Assembly (NCBI GenBank): GCA_963969395.1
Contig: OZ017799.1
Location: forward strand, 25,980,501-26,044,500
Direction of reading: 5' to 3'
Source of the DNA: Pseudoscleropodium purum
Taxonomy: Eukaryota; Streptophyta; Bryopsida; Hypnales; Brachytheciaceae
DNA length: 64,000 nucleotides
Part shown: positions 36,430 through 47,938 of the stretch, piece by piece
Numbering within the stretch: the first letter of the stretch is position 1
How the letters are laid out: each line of letters starts with the position of its first letter
The notes under the pieces: model-generated
Told to the model about the DNA's origin: nothing
Database searches by the model: none
The model's input: the letters and a program-made list of their open reading frames with translations, nothing else
Made by a program: the position numbers and the translations under genes

Positions 36430-37130
36430 ATATTTTAGGAGTTGTCTGATAAAATTTTCACAAGATTGGCTACATTATTGGAGATTGGAATGAAGGTGAA
36501 GCAATATATTTATGTAGACACTAATGATATGACCAAACAAGTGACCAATAGTCATGCACAATACTTTTGCCAAGCATTTTCACATTTATTGAACCCAAGT
36601 GCCATCAAGACCATGTGGTGTTTTTTTTATCTCTAAAGCTAATGGTTACCACATGGATTTAGTGGATTTAGTCATCATTGGATAGCTATGTGAGTGCATG
36701 TCTATAGTGGATAAACAAAATGGATTAAAAAATAATTGATCTTCATAATTTTATGATATGGTTAGAGGGAAGGAATATATGCACACTATTCCAAGACATC
36801 TATTGGATTTTATTATTGAGAATTTGGTGAGTCCTTGTACACACACTTGAGAGTTTGCACCACTTTCATGGGATCATTTTGAAGGCATGCCACTATTTGT
36901 AGAGGAAGCTATAGGCCTCAAATACACCGTTTTTTTGGTTAGGAATTATGTCTACAACAAACAATGCTTATGATGCTTGATGTGAAAATATGGTGTATTA
37001 TTATGCAAGCGCACAAGGTACTTTGATTGAGAGCATTATTCTTGGAAAATTTATGATGGCAAGGTCTAGAAGACTACACAAGCAATTGTACACTATGTCA
37101 TTGGCCAATGGTTATTAAGAGGATAGTAGG
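36430..37130 (+). pseudogene. Decayed cytosine-C5 methyltransferase-like domain, copy 1
   Basis: Translated pieces keep the order of a C5-cytosine methyltransferase core. An AdoMet-binding-like start (RLATLLEIGMKVKQYIYVD) is followed by VDLVIIG, where the catalytic Pro-Cys motif is ruined by a stop and substitutions. QNGL, FYDMVR and PRHLLDFIIENLVSP then follow in the expected order. Many stops and shifts are present, so it is not functional. Such domains are known as passengers in some LTR retrotransposons of green-lineage and other eukaryotes. Linking this copy to a retroelement is inference, as no reverse transcriptase is visible nearby. Confidence 0.5.
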
Positions 37131-38674
37131 TGTAAATAACGTTAATGTCAAATTAAGCAATGAATAGGTTTCATAAGCTATTAGTACTACAAAATTTGAC
37201 TTTTAGTTTTTAGTTTTTTTTGGTAGAGTAATAAACTTTAAAAAATTAAAATTTGACAATATTTAAGCATTAACAAAGAAAATATATAATGAAAGAATTA
37301 AACTTCACAACAAAAATGATAACATACCTCACAAATTTCATTGTTATACTCTTTGATTTCCAAAAAAAACTTTTGCATCTCTCTTTTGTCCTTCAAAAGA
37401 AATTGCTCATACAAAACTATACAATGGAAGCATATTCTAAGTGAAACATCAATTTCTCTTCATATTTGAAAATAACCTTAGTCTAAAGGTTTTTCATCCT
37501 AAACCCACTTCACTATTTTGTATCACTACTTCATCTACTACAAGTTTCACCCTATAGTATTTGAAGTGAATTAGGATGTTGAAGGCACAATTAGATCATC
37601 AGATTCAACAATGCACCTCTCATCATGTAGTCAAATTATTTGCCCAATGACTCTCAATATACTCTAAACTTGCATTGCAATCAACAAGTACAAGTTGGTA
37701 ATACTACACAACAAATACTACAATGGTAAACCAAATTAAACTGCCCAAAGAAGCAAATTAGAAAGAGGCAAATCCAAATTGTTATAGAAGAGATCAAACA
37801 ATAATAGAATCAAAGTAATATACAAAATATAAACAAGATCTTAACCCTAAATTGCATAAATATATATAAATAAAGATTAAGAAATGTATGAAACTATAAA
37901 TTAAGTGAAAAAATAGATCCATTGGACATGAATTTTTATGTACTTGAAGGATACAGATCACATGCAATATGAATAGTGTAATTATATCAAGAAGACATAC
38001 CACATTCTCTTCTAACAAATCTTCAATTACTTTCTCCAATTAGTAGCTTTTGAATTTCCATCATTCATCGAATACTTTGCATGCCCAATTCTCTTAGTGA
38101 AGGCAACGCCTACAACTTCTTACTAATACATTCTCCATCTTTAAATTATATATCAAGATCACAAAAAGGCAAAAGGAACAAGTTATGTAATGACATTTGT
38201 ATCGATCTCAAGCTCTACGAAGTCAATCAAAATGAATCCATCTACAAGAACACTATCACCTATTATAAATAGATTAGTACTAGTGTCATTCACCATAGGA
38301 AGCATCCAAACTTGAACAATTAGTAAGGACTTACATGGAGCCTAAAAATAGGCACTAAGATCAACGAAAGAATGGATTCCAATAATTGTGAGAATGTTGT
38401 CAACTACTAGGGAGCATTTCATGAGTTGAACAAGTCTTAGTTGGAATAGTTTCAATAACTACAAAGTTGAGTCTCAACAACATACCTTTCAAAATTTAAC
38501 CCTAGGTACTTCACTATGCCTTGTAATCCATATATACAAGTATCAAAACTTTGAATTTTCAAGGTTATTTAGCTATTACTTTACAATAGGTATACCCCTA
38601 TTTTTTCAAGGTCTATTTTTTGTTCATTTTCCTACACTTGATGGTTTTTAAAACTAAATTTTGATTCATTTAAA
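37131..38674. other. AT-rich intergenic sequence, no gene seen
   Basis: Short frames only, with no recognisable domain. Confidence 0.4.
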
Positions 38675-38677
38675 CAT

Positions 38678-38883
38678 TACTATAAGAAAACCTTGTTTTA
38701 GGTGATGGATTGACATCAAAACGAATGGATTCTAGGTGACATCCAAGGTGACATAAAAAAACAAATTCATGTTTTTATGTCAAGAATGATGTCTATTGAT
38801 GTTATATTGAACATCATTGTTGACATAAAAACATGAGTTTATTTTTTTCAATGTCACTTAGAAAACTTTGGTTTCTTATAGTC
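38678..38883. mobile_element. CACTA-like MITE, 206 bp
   Basis: The ends read TACTATAAGAAAACC and, in reverse complement, GACTATAAGAAACC, close to the CACTACAAGAAA termini of CACTA elements. Both sides carry the 3-bp duplication CAT (38675-38677 and 38884-38886). The middle is a strong foldback with about 40-bp arms built on 'catgtttttatgtca' and its complement. Confidence 0.65.
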
Positions 38884-38886
38884 CAT

Positions 38887-41425
38887 GTTCCTATTGTAAT
38901 TCAAAAATTATAAGCAATTTTAGAATTGATTATTCTAACTACTATTGAATACAATTTATACAAACAATACATGTTTAGACTTTAGGAATCATATATATCA
39001 AAGAATTCATACATATGAATAATACATGTACACTTGGAGAAAACTCCATGAAAATTGAAAATTCCACAAATAATATTATATTGACTAAGCTTGACTTATG
39101 CAAAGTATCCTTAATAATTGTCTACCAAAGATCTAAGTTGGAGCAAATGAATAGACTACAATTCAAAATGAGATGTTGTTCATAAATTTGCTAGCTTGAT
39201 GATAGAAAATAGAAGCTCCTCATGTAGATTCTTCCCCTCCTTTTTAGACTATCCCTTGGGTGGATTTAAAAATTATACACTATGGATCATTACCATATAT
39301 TGTATATTTGTATACTAGTTGTAATGTAGTATGCTTCAAAAAAGTGATGCTATAGTAATTGAATATTTTTTAAATTATTAGCTTCAACATTTAAAATGTA
39401 TCTTATAGTAGATCTCACATTGTTTTTAAAAGTATTTGCTAGTGAAATACCCAAGAATCTAGCAAGTTCAACACAAAGATGGAGGTTGGACATCAAATAT
39501 TTCAAATTGTTAGAAAATGGGTCAATACAAATAGAGTTAGTCTTAATAAAAACTACAAAGTTAGTATCAATGGGAGGAATGTTAGAATCAATAAGCCAAA
39601 AGGAAGGATCTATAAAAGAAACAAAAGTAAGATAAATTATAATGTTGTTGCCATCAGTTGCTTCAATTCCAATAATAACATAATGTAAGTCATTCTTATT
39701 GTCATTTATCTTAGAACTCAATTTATGAACATTGGCCTCATACTCCCATTAGTATACAATACACTTGATATGCCTAAATTAAACAAGGTGATATTCTTGG
39801 AATTATCGACAACAAAGAAATTGTCATCACAATGACATATCTTATTTTCTTAGAAATAGGAGAAACATTGTGGGAATCTATGGAAGATTAAGAAATTGAA
39901 TTATGGTCAACTAGTACAAAAACATGCTACAAATGTCACACTATTGTTACCAATAAATTGATAATGTGCTAGTACATTATCGTTAGTAAATCTCTACCCA
40001 AACACTAGTTAGAAAACAATAATGATATTACTTGATGTAAATAAAATTCAATATTACTTGATATAAATGATGAAGCAATCAAGGATCCTCATGGAAATCT
40101 CTAAAGAGTGCATTGCATAAATGAGAGGCAAGAAACAAACAAAGAATATGAAGCTTGTGAAAGCAAATGCAAATGATATATGAGGTTGCTTGATAGAGAG
40201 TCATATACCTAGCTCTAATAGAACTCTAAATTCTATTGCACTCTAATTGTGTTTCTACGGTGCAAATGCTAAGTGAAAAACTTATATTGTAATTCAAAAG
40301 CCTACAAGAGATTGTTCATAATATGAATTAAATCCAATTATAGACATAAAGAAATTAAAAATCTCTCCCTGTACTTAACATAATATAACATCTCCTTCAT
40401 TTGGATGTCCCTAATTTGAAGCCCCCCTACCCTTGTAAGTAGGCCTCAATATGAAGGTTGTTCTACCAACCCTCACCCTTGGCATTCAGTGGGGAAATTC
40501 TCATTGGAAGTGCCTTTGCTTCATGATGTTTTTCTACACTCTAATCCTAGCCTACAAGGCTACACTTGGTTCTAATTCTTTGCACTAAACTAATTAGGCA
40601 AGCACACCCAACTAAAGACTAGCACCTATAGTCATTGAAATCCCTTTTTAGGATTGTTTTTGGTGATGCTATGGTTGACTTAGTAATCACAAATGATACC
40701 ATATCTTGGTAAAAAATAAGTCAAATGCCATGATTTTTATTTTGAATGTAATTTAATGAAAGTATTCATTTATATAATTTTTTTCCAAATTCTTCAATTT
40801 GATAACATTGTTGTGTGTCCAAATTTGCCAAAAACCCAAAGTACATTCTATAGTCCTTTGGTGGTTAAATGATGTATGAATTTATATTAAGAACCCAAAT
40901 AGTGTATTTGACTTGACTTTCAATGGTTGAGCTTTAAAGTAAACTAATCCATCACAAGCAAAAGATCCATTACAAACTTTTTCAATAAATAAGATTTGAA
41001 CTATATTTTTTCTTGCATCAATACAAGACAAACTTTTTCAACAAATGAGATTTGGGCTACATTTAGTTGAATTAATAGCCACCATCAATATCTTGAATGA
41101 TGATGGAATGATTGCATTAGGGAATTTCTACCTTTTGAGTACAAATTCATGACAATAAGTGACTTTTTTAGGCCTTTATGTCGAGGCTGTATTAGAAAAT
41201 ATTGTTACTATTTTAGATGAATAAGATGATTGTTATACATACATATTTGGACCAATCAGGCAACATACTTCAAAAATTCATAACAAATTTATACTTATCA
41301 AAAATAAATAAACAAAATTCAATTACTCTTCCCTTTCCCACATTTGACTTTATGTGGAATTGAAAAATGAACAAACAATGTCAACAAGGTAAACCAATCA
41401 TTTTACCCATCATAAGCTAGTTTAT
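38887..41425. other. AT-rich intergenic sequence, no confident gene
   Basis: A 123-codon minus-strand frame at 39350-39721 is Asn/Ile-rich. I do not recognise it, and it probably belongs to an old retroelement. Confidence 0.4.
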
Positions 41426-41426
41426 C

Positions 41427-42200
41427 TTAATTTTTAAAGGATCAAGGCCTTTTCTTCATAAAAAACACTTGAAAATTGCCATTTCAATTGTAAAGTGCAA
41501 AACTTTTAAATTGTTATTTATTTTGCATATCAAACTATAGGATCTTGGACTAGACTAGCATAACATTGTATAGGGAGAAATTTCAAAAACTTTAACCATG
41601 TAGATTGTAAGAAATAAGTGTTTATAGTAAAAATAATAGTTTCTTTTGCACCTTACTAAGTTAGATTTTTTGGCTTTGAATCTTCTTAATTCAAAAGTTT
41701 TGCACTATAGATTTTTATTAATTATTTTTACTTGAAGAATTAAGTTGGATTATGGGATAAAAATTCAAGCAAGAAAAGCTTAATTTCATTTGTAAAATAA
41801 TTGTTACATAGAAGTATATATGAGATTGAAGGAAAAACATAATTACTAATAGATCTAAATTTGAATTGAAATATAGTAACCTCTATGATATGATTGTTTT
41901 AACAAACAAACTAAATTCTAAGGAATTTTTTTTATTTAAGGAAAAAATTGAATTTGGAAATGAATCCTATTAGTTATCTTTTAAAGAAAATACTTTGATT
42001 GCCTTCAAAACAACTCTTCATAACTTTTTCATGACTAAGACTCTCCATAATTTTTTCATGACTAATCCAAATGGATTGAATTAAAGCTTTTCACATAGAC
42101 AAAAGTATTTTCTATTAGATTTTTTATAATTGTTTTAAATTTTTGGAGGGTTTTTGGTAGTACTTGAAGACCTCTATTTTGAGCTTTTTATGACATAACA
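41427..42200 (+). repeat. TTAA-type dispersed repeat, diverged copy D
   Basis: Starts near 'taatttttaaaggatcaagg' and follows copies A and B ('aaaacacttgaaaattgccatt', 'gtagattgtaagaaataagt', then 'cataactttttcatga'). It is much more diverged, and its right end is uncertain. Confidence 0.5.
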
Positions 42201-43430
42201 TTTGCTCTTAGACACCAATTGAAATAAAAATCATATTTCTTGAAGGCTAATATATTTTTTTAACTTTAGAAATTTGAAAATATCGTGCCAAAAATGGAGA
42301 CCCTAAGAACCTACCCAAACCTTGCAATGTCCCCACAGGAAACAGTTGATCCCCTATGGGGATAATACATCCTAATTTACATTGATCCAATACAAATTTT
42401 TGTACCTTTTAATACCCCCACCTCTATTAAACATAGAGAAGCATTTGCCTTCTCTTTACATTGCAAACATAAAGTGGCTTGTGAATCTGCATGACTCACA
42501 TCAATATAAATTGAATTTTAAAACATCAAATTTATATGAAGTTGAAACAGGATATTTAATCTACTATTCTCAATCTACTAATCATTAGTTTTTCCTCAAG
42601 GTAGTGTCTAACAACCTCCATGGCTACATGCAAGTCAAAGCTTCAAGAAGCACATGGCAAATGACACATGAGGAAAACAAATTTTGCAATTTTGGAGAAG
42701 TATGGGTGAAGTGGTGTGATCTTCCGTTTGATATGCCTATTTTGGAGACTGTCATTTCTAAATTAATAATCAAACTTTTGGAGGATGTTGTCAAATTTAT
42801 GCCTCGTGTACAGACATGAATTTGGAAACAAAGCAAAATTTGAGCGGCTAAAATTACAAACTCTGACAACCATAACATGCAATCTCGCCCAACATTAGAA
42901 ATAACATGTGTACCGCAATAATCAGTTTCATCCCAGCCTGGAATCTGTAGCCTCCCAAGCGCCTTTATTATAGAACCCGCGCCCTTCCTCCAGATACAAA
43001 GCTAGTTTTAGTTACCGCACCCTTGCACGCAATGGAGGCCCAAGATTGGAGATGAGCCGCCCTCACATCTCCCTCCAACCATCCAACCAAGAAAGGTAAT
43101 TTATGAGCCAGTTATCTTTGGTTGTATGACAGAAATTCCTAAATCTAAGTTCAACAGGGCAAACGGCGAACTCCACAAAATGCAGTACAAAAGTTGGTGT
43201 CATGGAAGTTAAACGAAATTACCAGTCTATTCTAGCCAACTGTGGGAAATTTGGAATTCTAGAAACGACTCCAAATACATTACTTCACAACCCAACTAAT
43301 GCAAAAGACCCTTGCATCTGAGTCGACCACCGCCCGACGTAGCCTCGCATGTCTTCCAGGACACTGACGATCAGCTTCTCCGCATTACTTGTTACAAATA
43401 CAAAGTCCTGAGATACTCATGGATCCGGTG
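42201..43430. other. Intergenic region, no confident gene
   Basis: The composition shifts from AT-rich repeat to genic near 42900. A 71-codon frame at 42604-42819 is unrecognised. Confidence 0.4.
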
Positions 43431-43434
43431 TTAC

Positions 43435-44102
43435 TTAATGCAGACCATCCTTGAAGAGCTCCACTTCTTGAAGCGTCTCGACTGGCATGGACGGTAGGGT
43501 AATAGAAATCCCAAAGTTTAGCTTCTCTGATTCGAATCCAAGCCCAGTATCTAAAGCTCTAGCCAACAGACCCGAAGCTATGGAGTCATTAGCGAATTCA
43601 ATTTTCAGTAAAGACACTCCGGGCACAACACAAACGTGCTTCGTTTCTCAAACTAATATCTGAGAAAACCCAGGCATGATAAAGACGAGAAAGATAGGAA
43701 GAGGGACCAAACCATTGGTATGCACCTTTGAAGGAGCCCTCGCACTCTTGCTACCTCTGATTCTGTGAATAATCCAGATGAAACATTAATGATGCACCTA
43801 GGCATTACTCCTTGCATCTTCACATCATCAAATACCGAGTAATCCACAGAGTCCAAAATAGGGGTTGTCAGAAGTCGCAACTTCAGCCACAACATTCAGA
43901 GTCCGGTACCCACACGATTCTGAGCCCCGGATTCTCGTCACAAAGCACTGGAACCGGCCTCGTAGAAATTTCCGATCGCGGTTCCCAAATGACCTCCACT
44001 CTCGGAGCACAAGTCTTGGATTCTGATACGGTCCCTTGATACTCTATCATTACTGGAGTGCTTGATTCATCACCAGTAATCACCACACGAACACACGCCA
44101 TC
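43435..44102 (-). other. Possible exons of an unrecognised gene or gene remnant
   Basis: Three protein-like minus-strand segments lie just downstream of the PPR gene. One begins MACVRVVITGDESS and overlaps the PPR C-terminus in another frame. A second contains VSSGLFTESEVARVRGLLQR. The third, about 43438-43610, contains FANDSIASGLLARALDTGLG and ends ELFKDGLH. They have gene-like composition, but I could not join them with consistent splice phases and recognise no family. They may be a decayed gene, the 3' part of a longer PPR transcript, or chance. Confidence 0.25.
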
Positions 44103-46865
44103 TTTGAAGTGGTGGAACTGATTTGCGTCCCGCGCCACAATCTCTCGTCCAGTCACTTTGGAGATAAACTTAGTTGCCGTATGGCAATCCGCGCACACGC
44201 GAAGGTTTTTGAAAATACGAATAGGCTTCCCCGGCGGTAACCGCATGAGGCCATAAGTGATAGCCAACCTCTCACTGTGACAACAAAGAGCTAATTCTTT
44301 CTCCCGCTCGTCAATATTCCGCAACACAAGTCTCGTATCAGGAGTGTAACCTTGAGCCTTCAAGTCTGCAGTCAAATCGTGAAGCTCCGCATAGATCTCC
44401 TTGGCTTCTGCATGAGATGTGTCTCCCGCAACAAAGCGGTGAATGCTGTTCTCAACCTCAATCCAGCTCAGCCCGGGCTCTTTGCGGATACCTCTGCCCT
44501 GCATCATACTGCGCACCAATGCCACCTGATCCCACTTGCCAGAGGCAGCATACACGTTGGAGAGAAGCACGTATGTAGAGGCGTTCATTGGCTCCAACTT
44601 GAGACGCTCTTTGGCAGCAAATTCACCCATCTCCAAATTACCGTAACGCCCACAAGCACCAAGCAAGGCTCCCCAAGTTCCACCATCTGGTTCCATCGGC
44701 ATGCTCACAATGAAATGCTTGGCTTCCTCCAAGCGCCCTGCCCGCCCAAGAATGTCCACCATGCAGTTGTAATGAACAATCGTAGGTTCGATGCCATAGT
44801 CTTCCGTCATAGACAAAAAGTGCCAACGACCATCATCAACAAGGCCAGCATGGCAACAGGCTGACAAAACAGCCACGAACGTAATCCCGTTCGGCTTCAC
44901 ACCCTGAGATTTCATTTCTGCGAAGAGTTGCAGGGCTCCTTGCCCAAGTCCATTCTGTGCAAGTCCATTTATCATCACGGTCCAGGTGATTACATCCCGG
45001 TTCGCCATACCGTAAAAGAGTAGTTTAGCATCATCTATACTGCCACACTGTGCGTACATCCGAATGAGTGCACTGCCCACAAGTAAATCAGATGCAAGGC
45101 CCGCTTTGGTCGCGTGCCTATGCACCTCCTTCACCCACTCTAAAGCCCCAGCGCTTGCACTTGCAGTGAGGATGCTCACGTACGTATATGTATCTGGAAC
45201 GAACCCCTCTCTCTGCATCCAGAGAAAGAGAGAGAATGCTTCCTGCGCACAACCGTGTTCTGCAAGTGCTCCGATCATCGCATTCCACGTGGTCACGTTG
45301 CGTTCCACCATCTTGTCAAAAACCAACCTAGCATCATCAATACTACCACAACGTGCATACATATGAACGAGTGCACTTCCCACACGCACATCAATATCAA
45401 GCCTGGATTTGGTCGAGTGACCATGAACGTTCTTTACCCATTCCAGAGCCCCTGCACTTGCATTTGCATTGAGTATGCTCACATAGGTAATTGCATTTGG
45501 TACAAGTCCTTCCCTATGCATCTGCAGAAAGAGAGAAAAGGCTTCATTCCCACGACCGTGTTTCGCAAGTGCACCAATGATTGCATTCCATGTGACGATA
45601 TTGCGTTCTCTCATTGCGTAAAAAACTTGTACAGCATCATCGATACTTCCACTCTCGGCATACATGTGAATGAGTGCACTTCCCACATGCAAATCGAATT
45701 CAAGTCCTGCTTTGATTACGTGGTTGTGCACCTCCCTCCCCCGTTCCAGACCCCCTATGCTTGCACACGCATTGAGGATGCTCACATAAGTATACGTATC
45801 TGGAACAATTCCTTCTCTCTGCATCTGAAAAAAAAGAGAGTATGCTTCCTCCCGACACCCGTGCTGCGCAAGGCCTCCTATCATGGAAGTCCATGTGATT
45901 ACATTACGTTCCACCATCCCGTCAAAAAACAGTTTGGCATCATCAATACTCCCACACTTGGCATACGTGTGAACAAGAGCATTGCCCACACGTAAATCAA
46001 ATTTCTGTCCTTCGTTTGCGAGCCTATGAACCTCCTTCACCCACATTAAAGCCTCTACGCTTGAACAAGCGTTGAGGATGTTCACATATGTTGTAGAATT
46101 TGGTATAAACTTTTCTTTCCGCATCTGAAGAAAGAGAGAGAAGGCTTCATGCACACACCCGTGACGTGCAAGCGCACCGATCATCGCAGTCCATGTGATA
46201 ACATCTCGATTCAACATTCTGCCAAAAACTAGTCTGGCTTCGTTAACACTGCCACACTTGGCATACATGTGAATGAGGGCATTGCCCACACGCACATCAG
46301 AAAGAAAGCCGCCCTGTGTAATGTGAGCGTGAATTTCTTTGCCCCGTTTCAAAGCTCCTGGGCTGGAGCACGCCTTCAAAATACTCAAGTAAGTTACCGC
46401 GTTTGGCTGCCCACCTTCTTGACGCATTTGAATATACAGTTCAACCGCTTCCTTGGCGTGATGATGCTCAGCGTACCCTCCAATCATGGTGGTCCAATCA
46501 TAAACATTCTTGTGCTCAAGTTTGTCAAATACGTCACGAGCATTCTGTAACCTCCCAGATCCAATGTAGACTTTCAGAAGGTTGTTGGCCACATAAGAGT
46601 TCTGCTCCATTCCACTCTTCACGATGCATTCATGGACCTGCTTGGCCGAGACAAGATCTCTCTGCTTCAGACACCTTTGTAGAACATCAATGTACATATT
46701 AGAATCTATAGTAACGCCTTGTTGGAGATGATCCTTCAGAATAGCAACTGCTTCCCTCGCTCCACTTGACGCCTCCACATGCTTAACCATATCGTCGACT
46801 GATGCAGCTCGCCTCCATGCTCTAGCACTCGTAGGCGGAGGGTATCCGTTCCCATTATTGTTCAT
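44070..46865 (-). CDS. DYW-class pentatricopeptide repeat protein
   Basis: An intronless 931-aa ORF. PPR tracts run from about residue 50 to 720. The E/E+ region and PG-box-like KEPGLSWIEVE (about 785) follow. A complete DYW deaminase ends the protein: HSE, then CADCH, then the terminal CSCGDYW. DYW proteins bind single-stranded RNA in mitochondria or plastids and carry out C-to-U editing; the HSE and CxxCH residues form the zinc/catalytic site. The centre contains five near-identical modules of about 101 aa (303 bp), marked by ITWTAMIGALARHG-type motifs. The N-terminus is not a strong transit peptide but is Arg/Ser-containing with no early acid, so the organelle cannot be chosen. An AAACCCTA telo-box lies at 46898-46905, just upstream. 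Confidence 0.95.
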   Translation of the reverse strand: MNNNGNGYPPPTSARAWRRAASVDDMVKHVEASSGAREAVAILKDHLQQGVTIDSNMYIDVLQRCLKQRDLVSAKQVHECIVKSGMEQNSYVANNLLKVYIGSGRLQNARDVFDKLEHKNVYDWTTMIGGYAEHHHAKEAVELYIQMRQEGGQPNAVTYLSILKACSSPGALKRGKEIHAHITQGGFLSDVRVGNALIHMYAKCGSVNEARLVFGRMLNRDVITWTAMIGALARHGCVHEAFSLFLQMRKEKFIPNSTTYVNILNACSSVEALMWVKEVHRLANEGQKFDLRVGNALVHTYAKCGSIDDAKLFFDGMVERNVITWTSMIGGLAQHGCREEAYSLFFQMQREGIVPDTYTYVSILNACASIGGLERGREVHNHVIKAGLEFDLHVGSALIHMYAESGSIDDAVQVFYAMRERNIVTWNAIIGALAKHGRGNEAFSLFLQMHREGLVPNAITYVSILNANASAGALEWVKNVHGHSTKSRLDIDVRVGSALVHMYARCGSIDDARLVFDKMVERNVTTWNAMIGALAEHGCAQEAFSLFLWMQREGFVPDTYTYVSILTASASAGALEWVKEVHRHATKAGLASDLLVGSALIRMYAQCGSIDDAKLLFYGMANRDVITWTVMINGLAQNGLGQGALQLFAEMKSQGVKPNGITFVAVLSACCHAGLVDDGRWHFLSMTEDYGIEPTIVHYNCMVDILGRAGRLEEAKHFIVSMPMEPDGGTWGALLGACGRYGNLEMGEFAAKERLKLEPMNASTYVLLSNVYAASGKWDQVALVRSMMQGRGIRKEPGLSWIEVENSIHRFVAGDTSHAEAKEIYAELHDLTADLKAQGYTPDTRLVLRNIDEREKELALCCHSERLAITYGLMRLPPGKPIRIFKNLRVCADCHTATKFISKVTGREIVARDANQFHHFKDGVCSCGDYW

Positions 46866-47938
46866 TGGTGGCCTGATTCATCAATTAAACGAACATTAAA
46901 CCCTAACCACGAAAAGCATTATTGTTATAGGCTTCCATGCATCATCGAGCACGTGAAATACGATAATTTCCATGATCAGAGCTTATTCCAAACTAGGATT
47001 ACCCATGCATGCACAAACGCTGGATCCATCGAGCCACAATATTCATACTTGATCCCATCACATTGAATAAGGGCACTTGAAATACCTAATGCATTGTGAG
47101 TGCTCTTGGAGACCTCGGACTTTCAAGCAACCAAAACGCTCCCTTCTGTCGTGAGTGACCTCGGTTAGAGTTCGATTTGCCTTCACCCATTGCGGTGTCG
47201 AAGGATAAAAATTCCTAGGTGCTTCCCTATCCGTGCTATATGTAACTGAAACTATCTGCTGGAGGGAACTTCTGGCAGTCATTGATGCTCTTTCCACTTG
47301 GTCTTGAATGCTATGCAGCTCCGATTCGTTGGACGATGAATGGGACAAATATTATACTGCAGTGCCAAGAAATGCCAGTGTAAGGAAAGGAATACCTAGA
47401 AGAGACAGCATTCGAAATGCAATACCTGTAATTAGCACAAAAAAGATCAGTCTCTAAAACTGCTACAAGCTTTCGCAAGTAAGCAATGGAAGTTAAAGCA
47501 TTTTGTGGTTAAAAGATGTCCAAATTAAAGTGAAAGAAGAGTTCTTTGAAGAAACCAATGAAAGTTGTGCTTTCATGCTTAAAAAAAGTTCAATATATGG
47601 AGTATTCCAGTGGCAACATTAGGTTCCATATGATTTCAACTATGATTTGAAAATTCGTAGAGTTTCAAAAAAAATGAAATGACTTGCATTGATTACAATA
47701 AAATGATCTTAATTATCTTCCATTTGCTAATGCATCGATCCAATGTCCACTATGTACATGCCCTCAGTCGAATGGTGGGATGGGAAAAAGCATCGCTACT
47801 ACGATTGGTTACCTCAGAGGTTCGGTGCAACGATTAGACCTTGGCGTCTCCATTGCCTGTTCGAAAGAAAGATGACTAAGCCTAATTCAAGGTCGAACCC
47901 CAGCGGCAAAACAACTATGCGAGGTGACCTTGGAGAAC
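46866..47938. other. Spacer between the PPR and maturase-like genes
   Basis: Some minus-strand exon-like segments occur: an acceptor TAATTACAG near 47426 and a hydrophobic run encoded at about 47360-47425. I could not assemble a coherent gene. A 96-codon frame at 47058-47348 is unrecognised. Confidence 0.3.

Noticed and set aside
45255..45995. 246-codon plus-strand frame
   Set aside because: Antisense shadow of the repetitive PPR modules.
47360..47818. Small two-exon gene encoding a hydrophobic peptide on the minus strand
   Set aside because: Candidate splice sites exist, but the joined reading frame does not preserve the hydrophobic segment.
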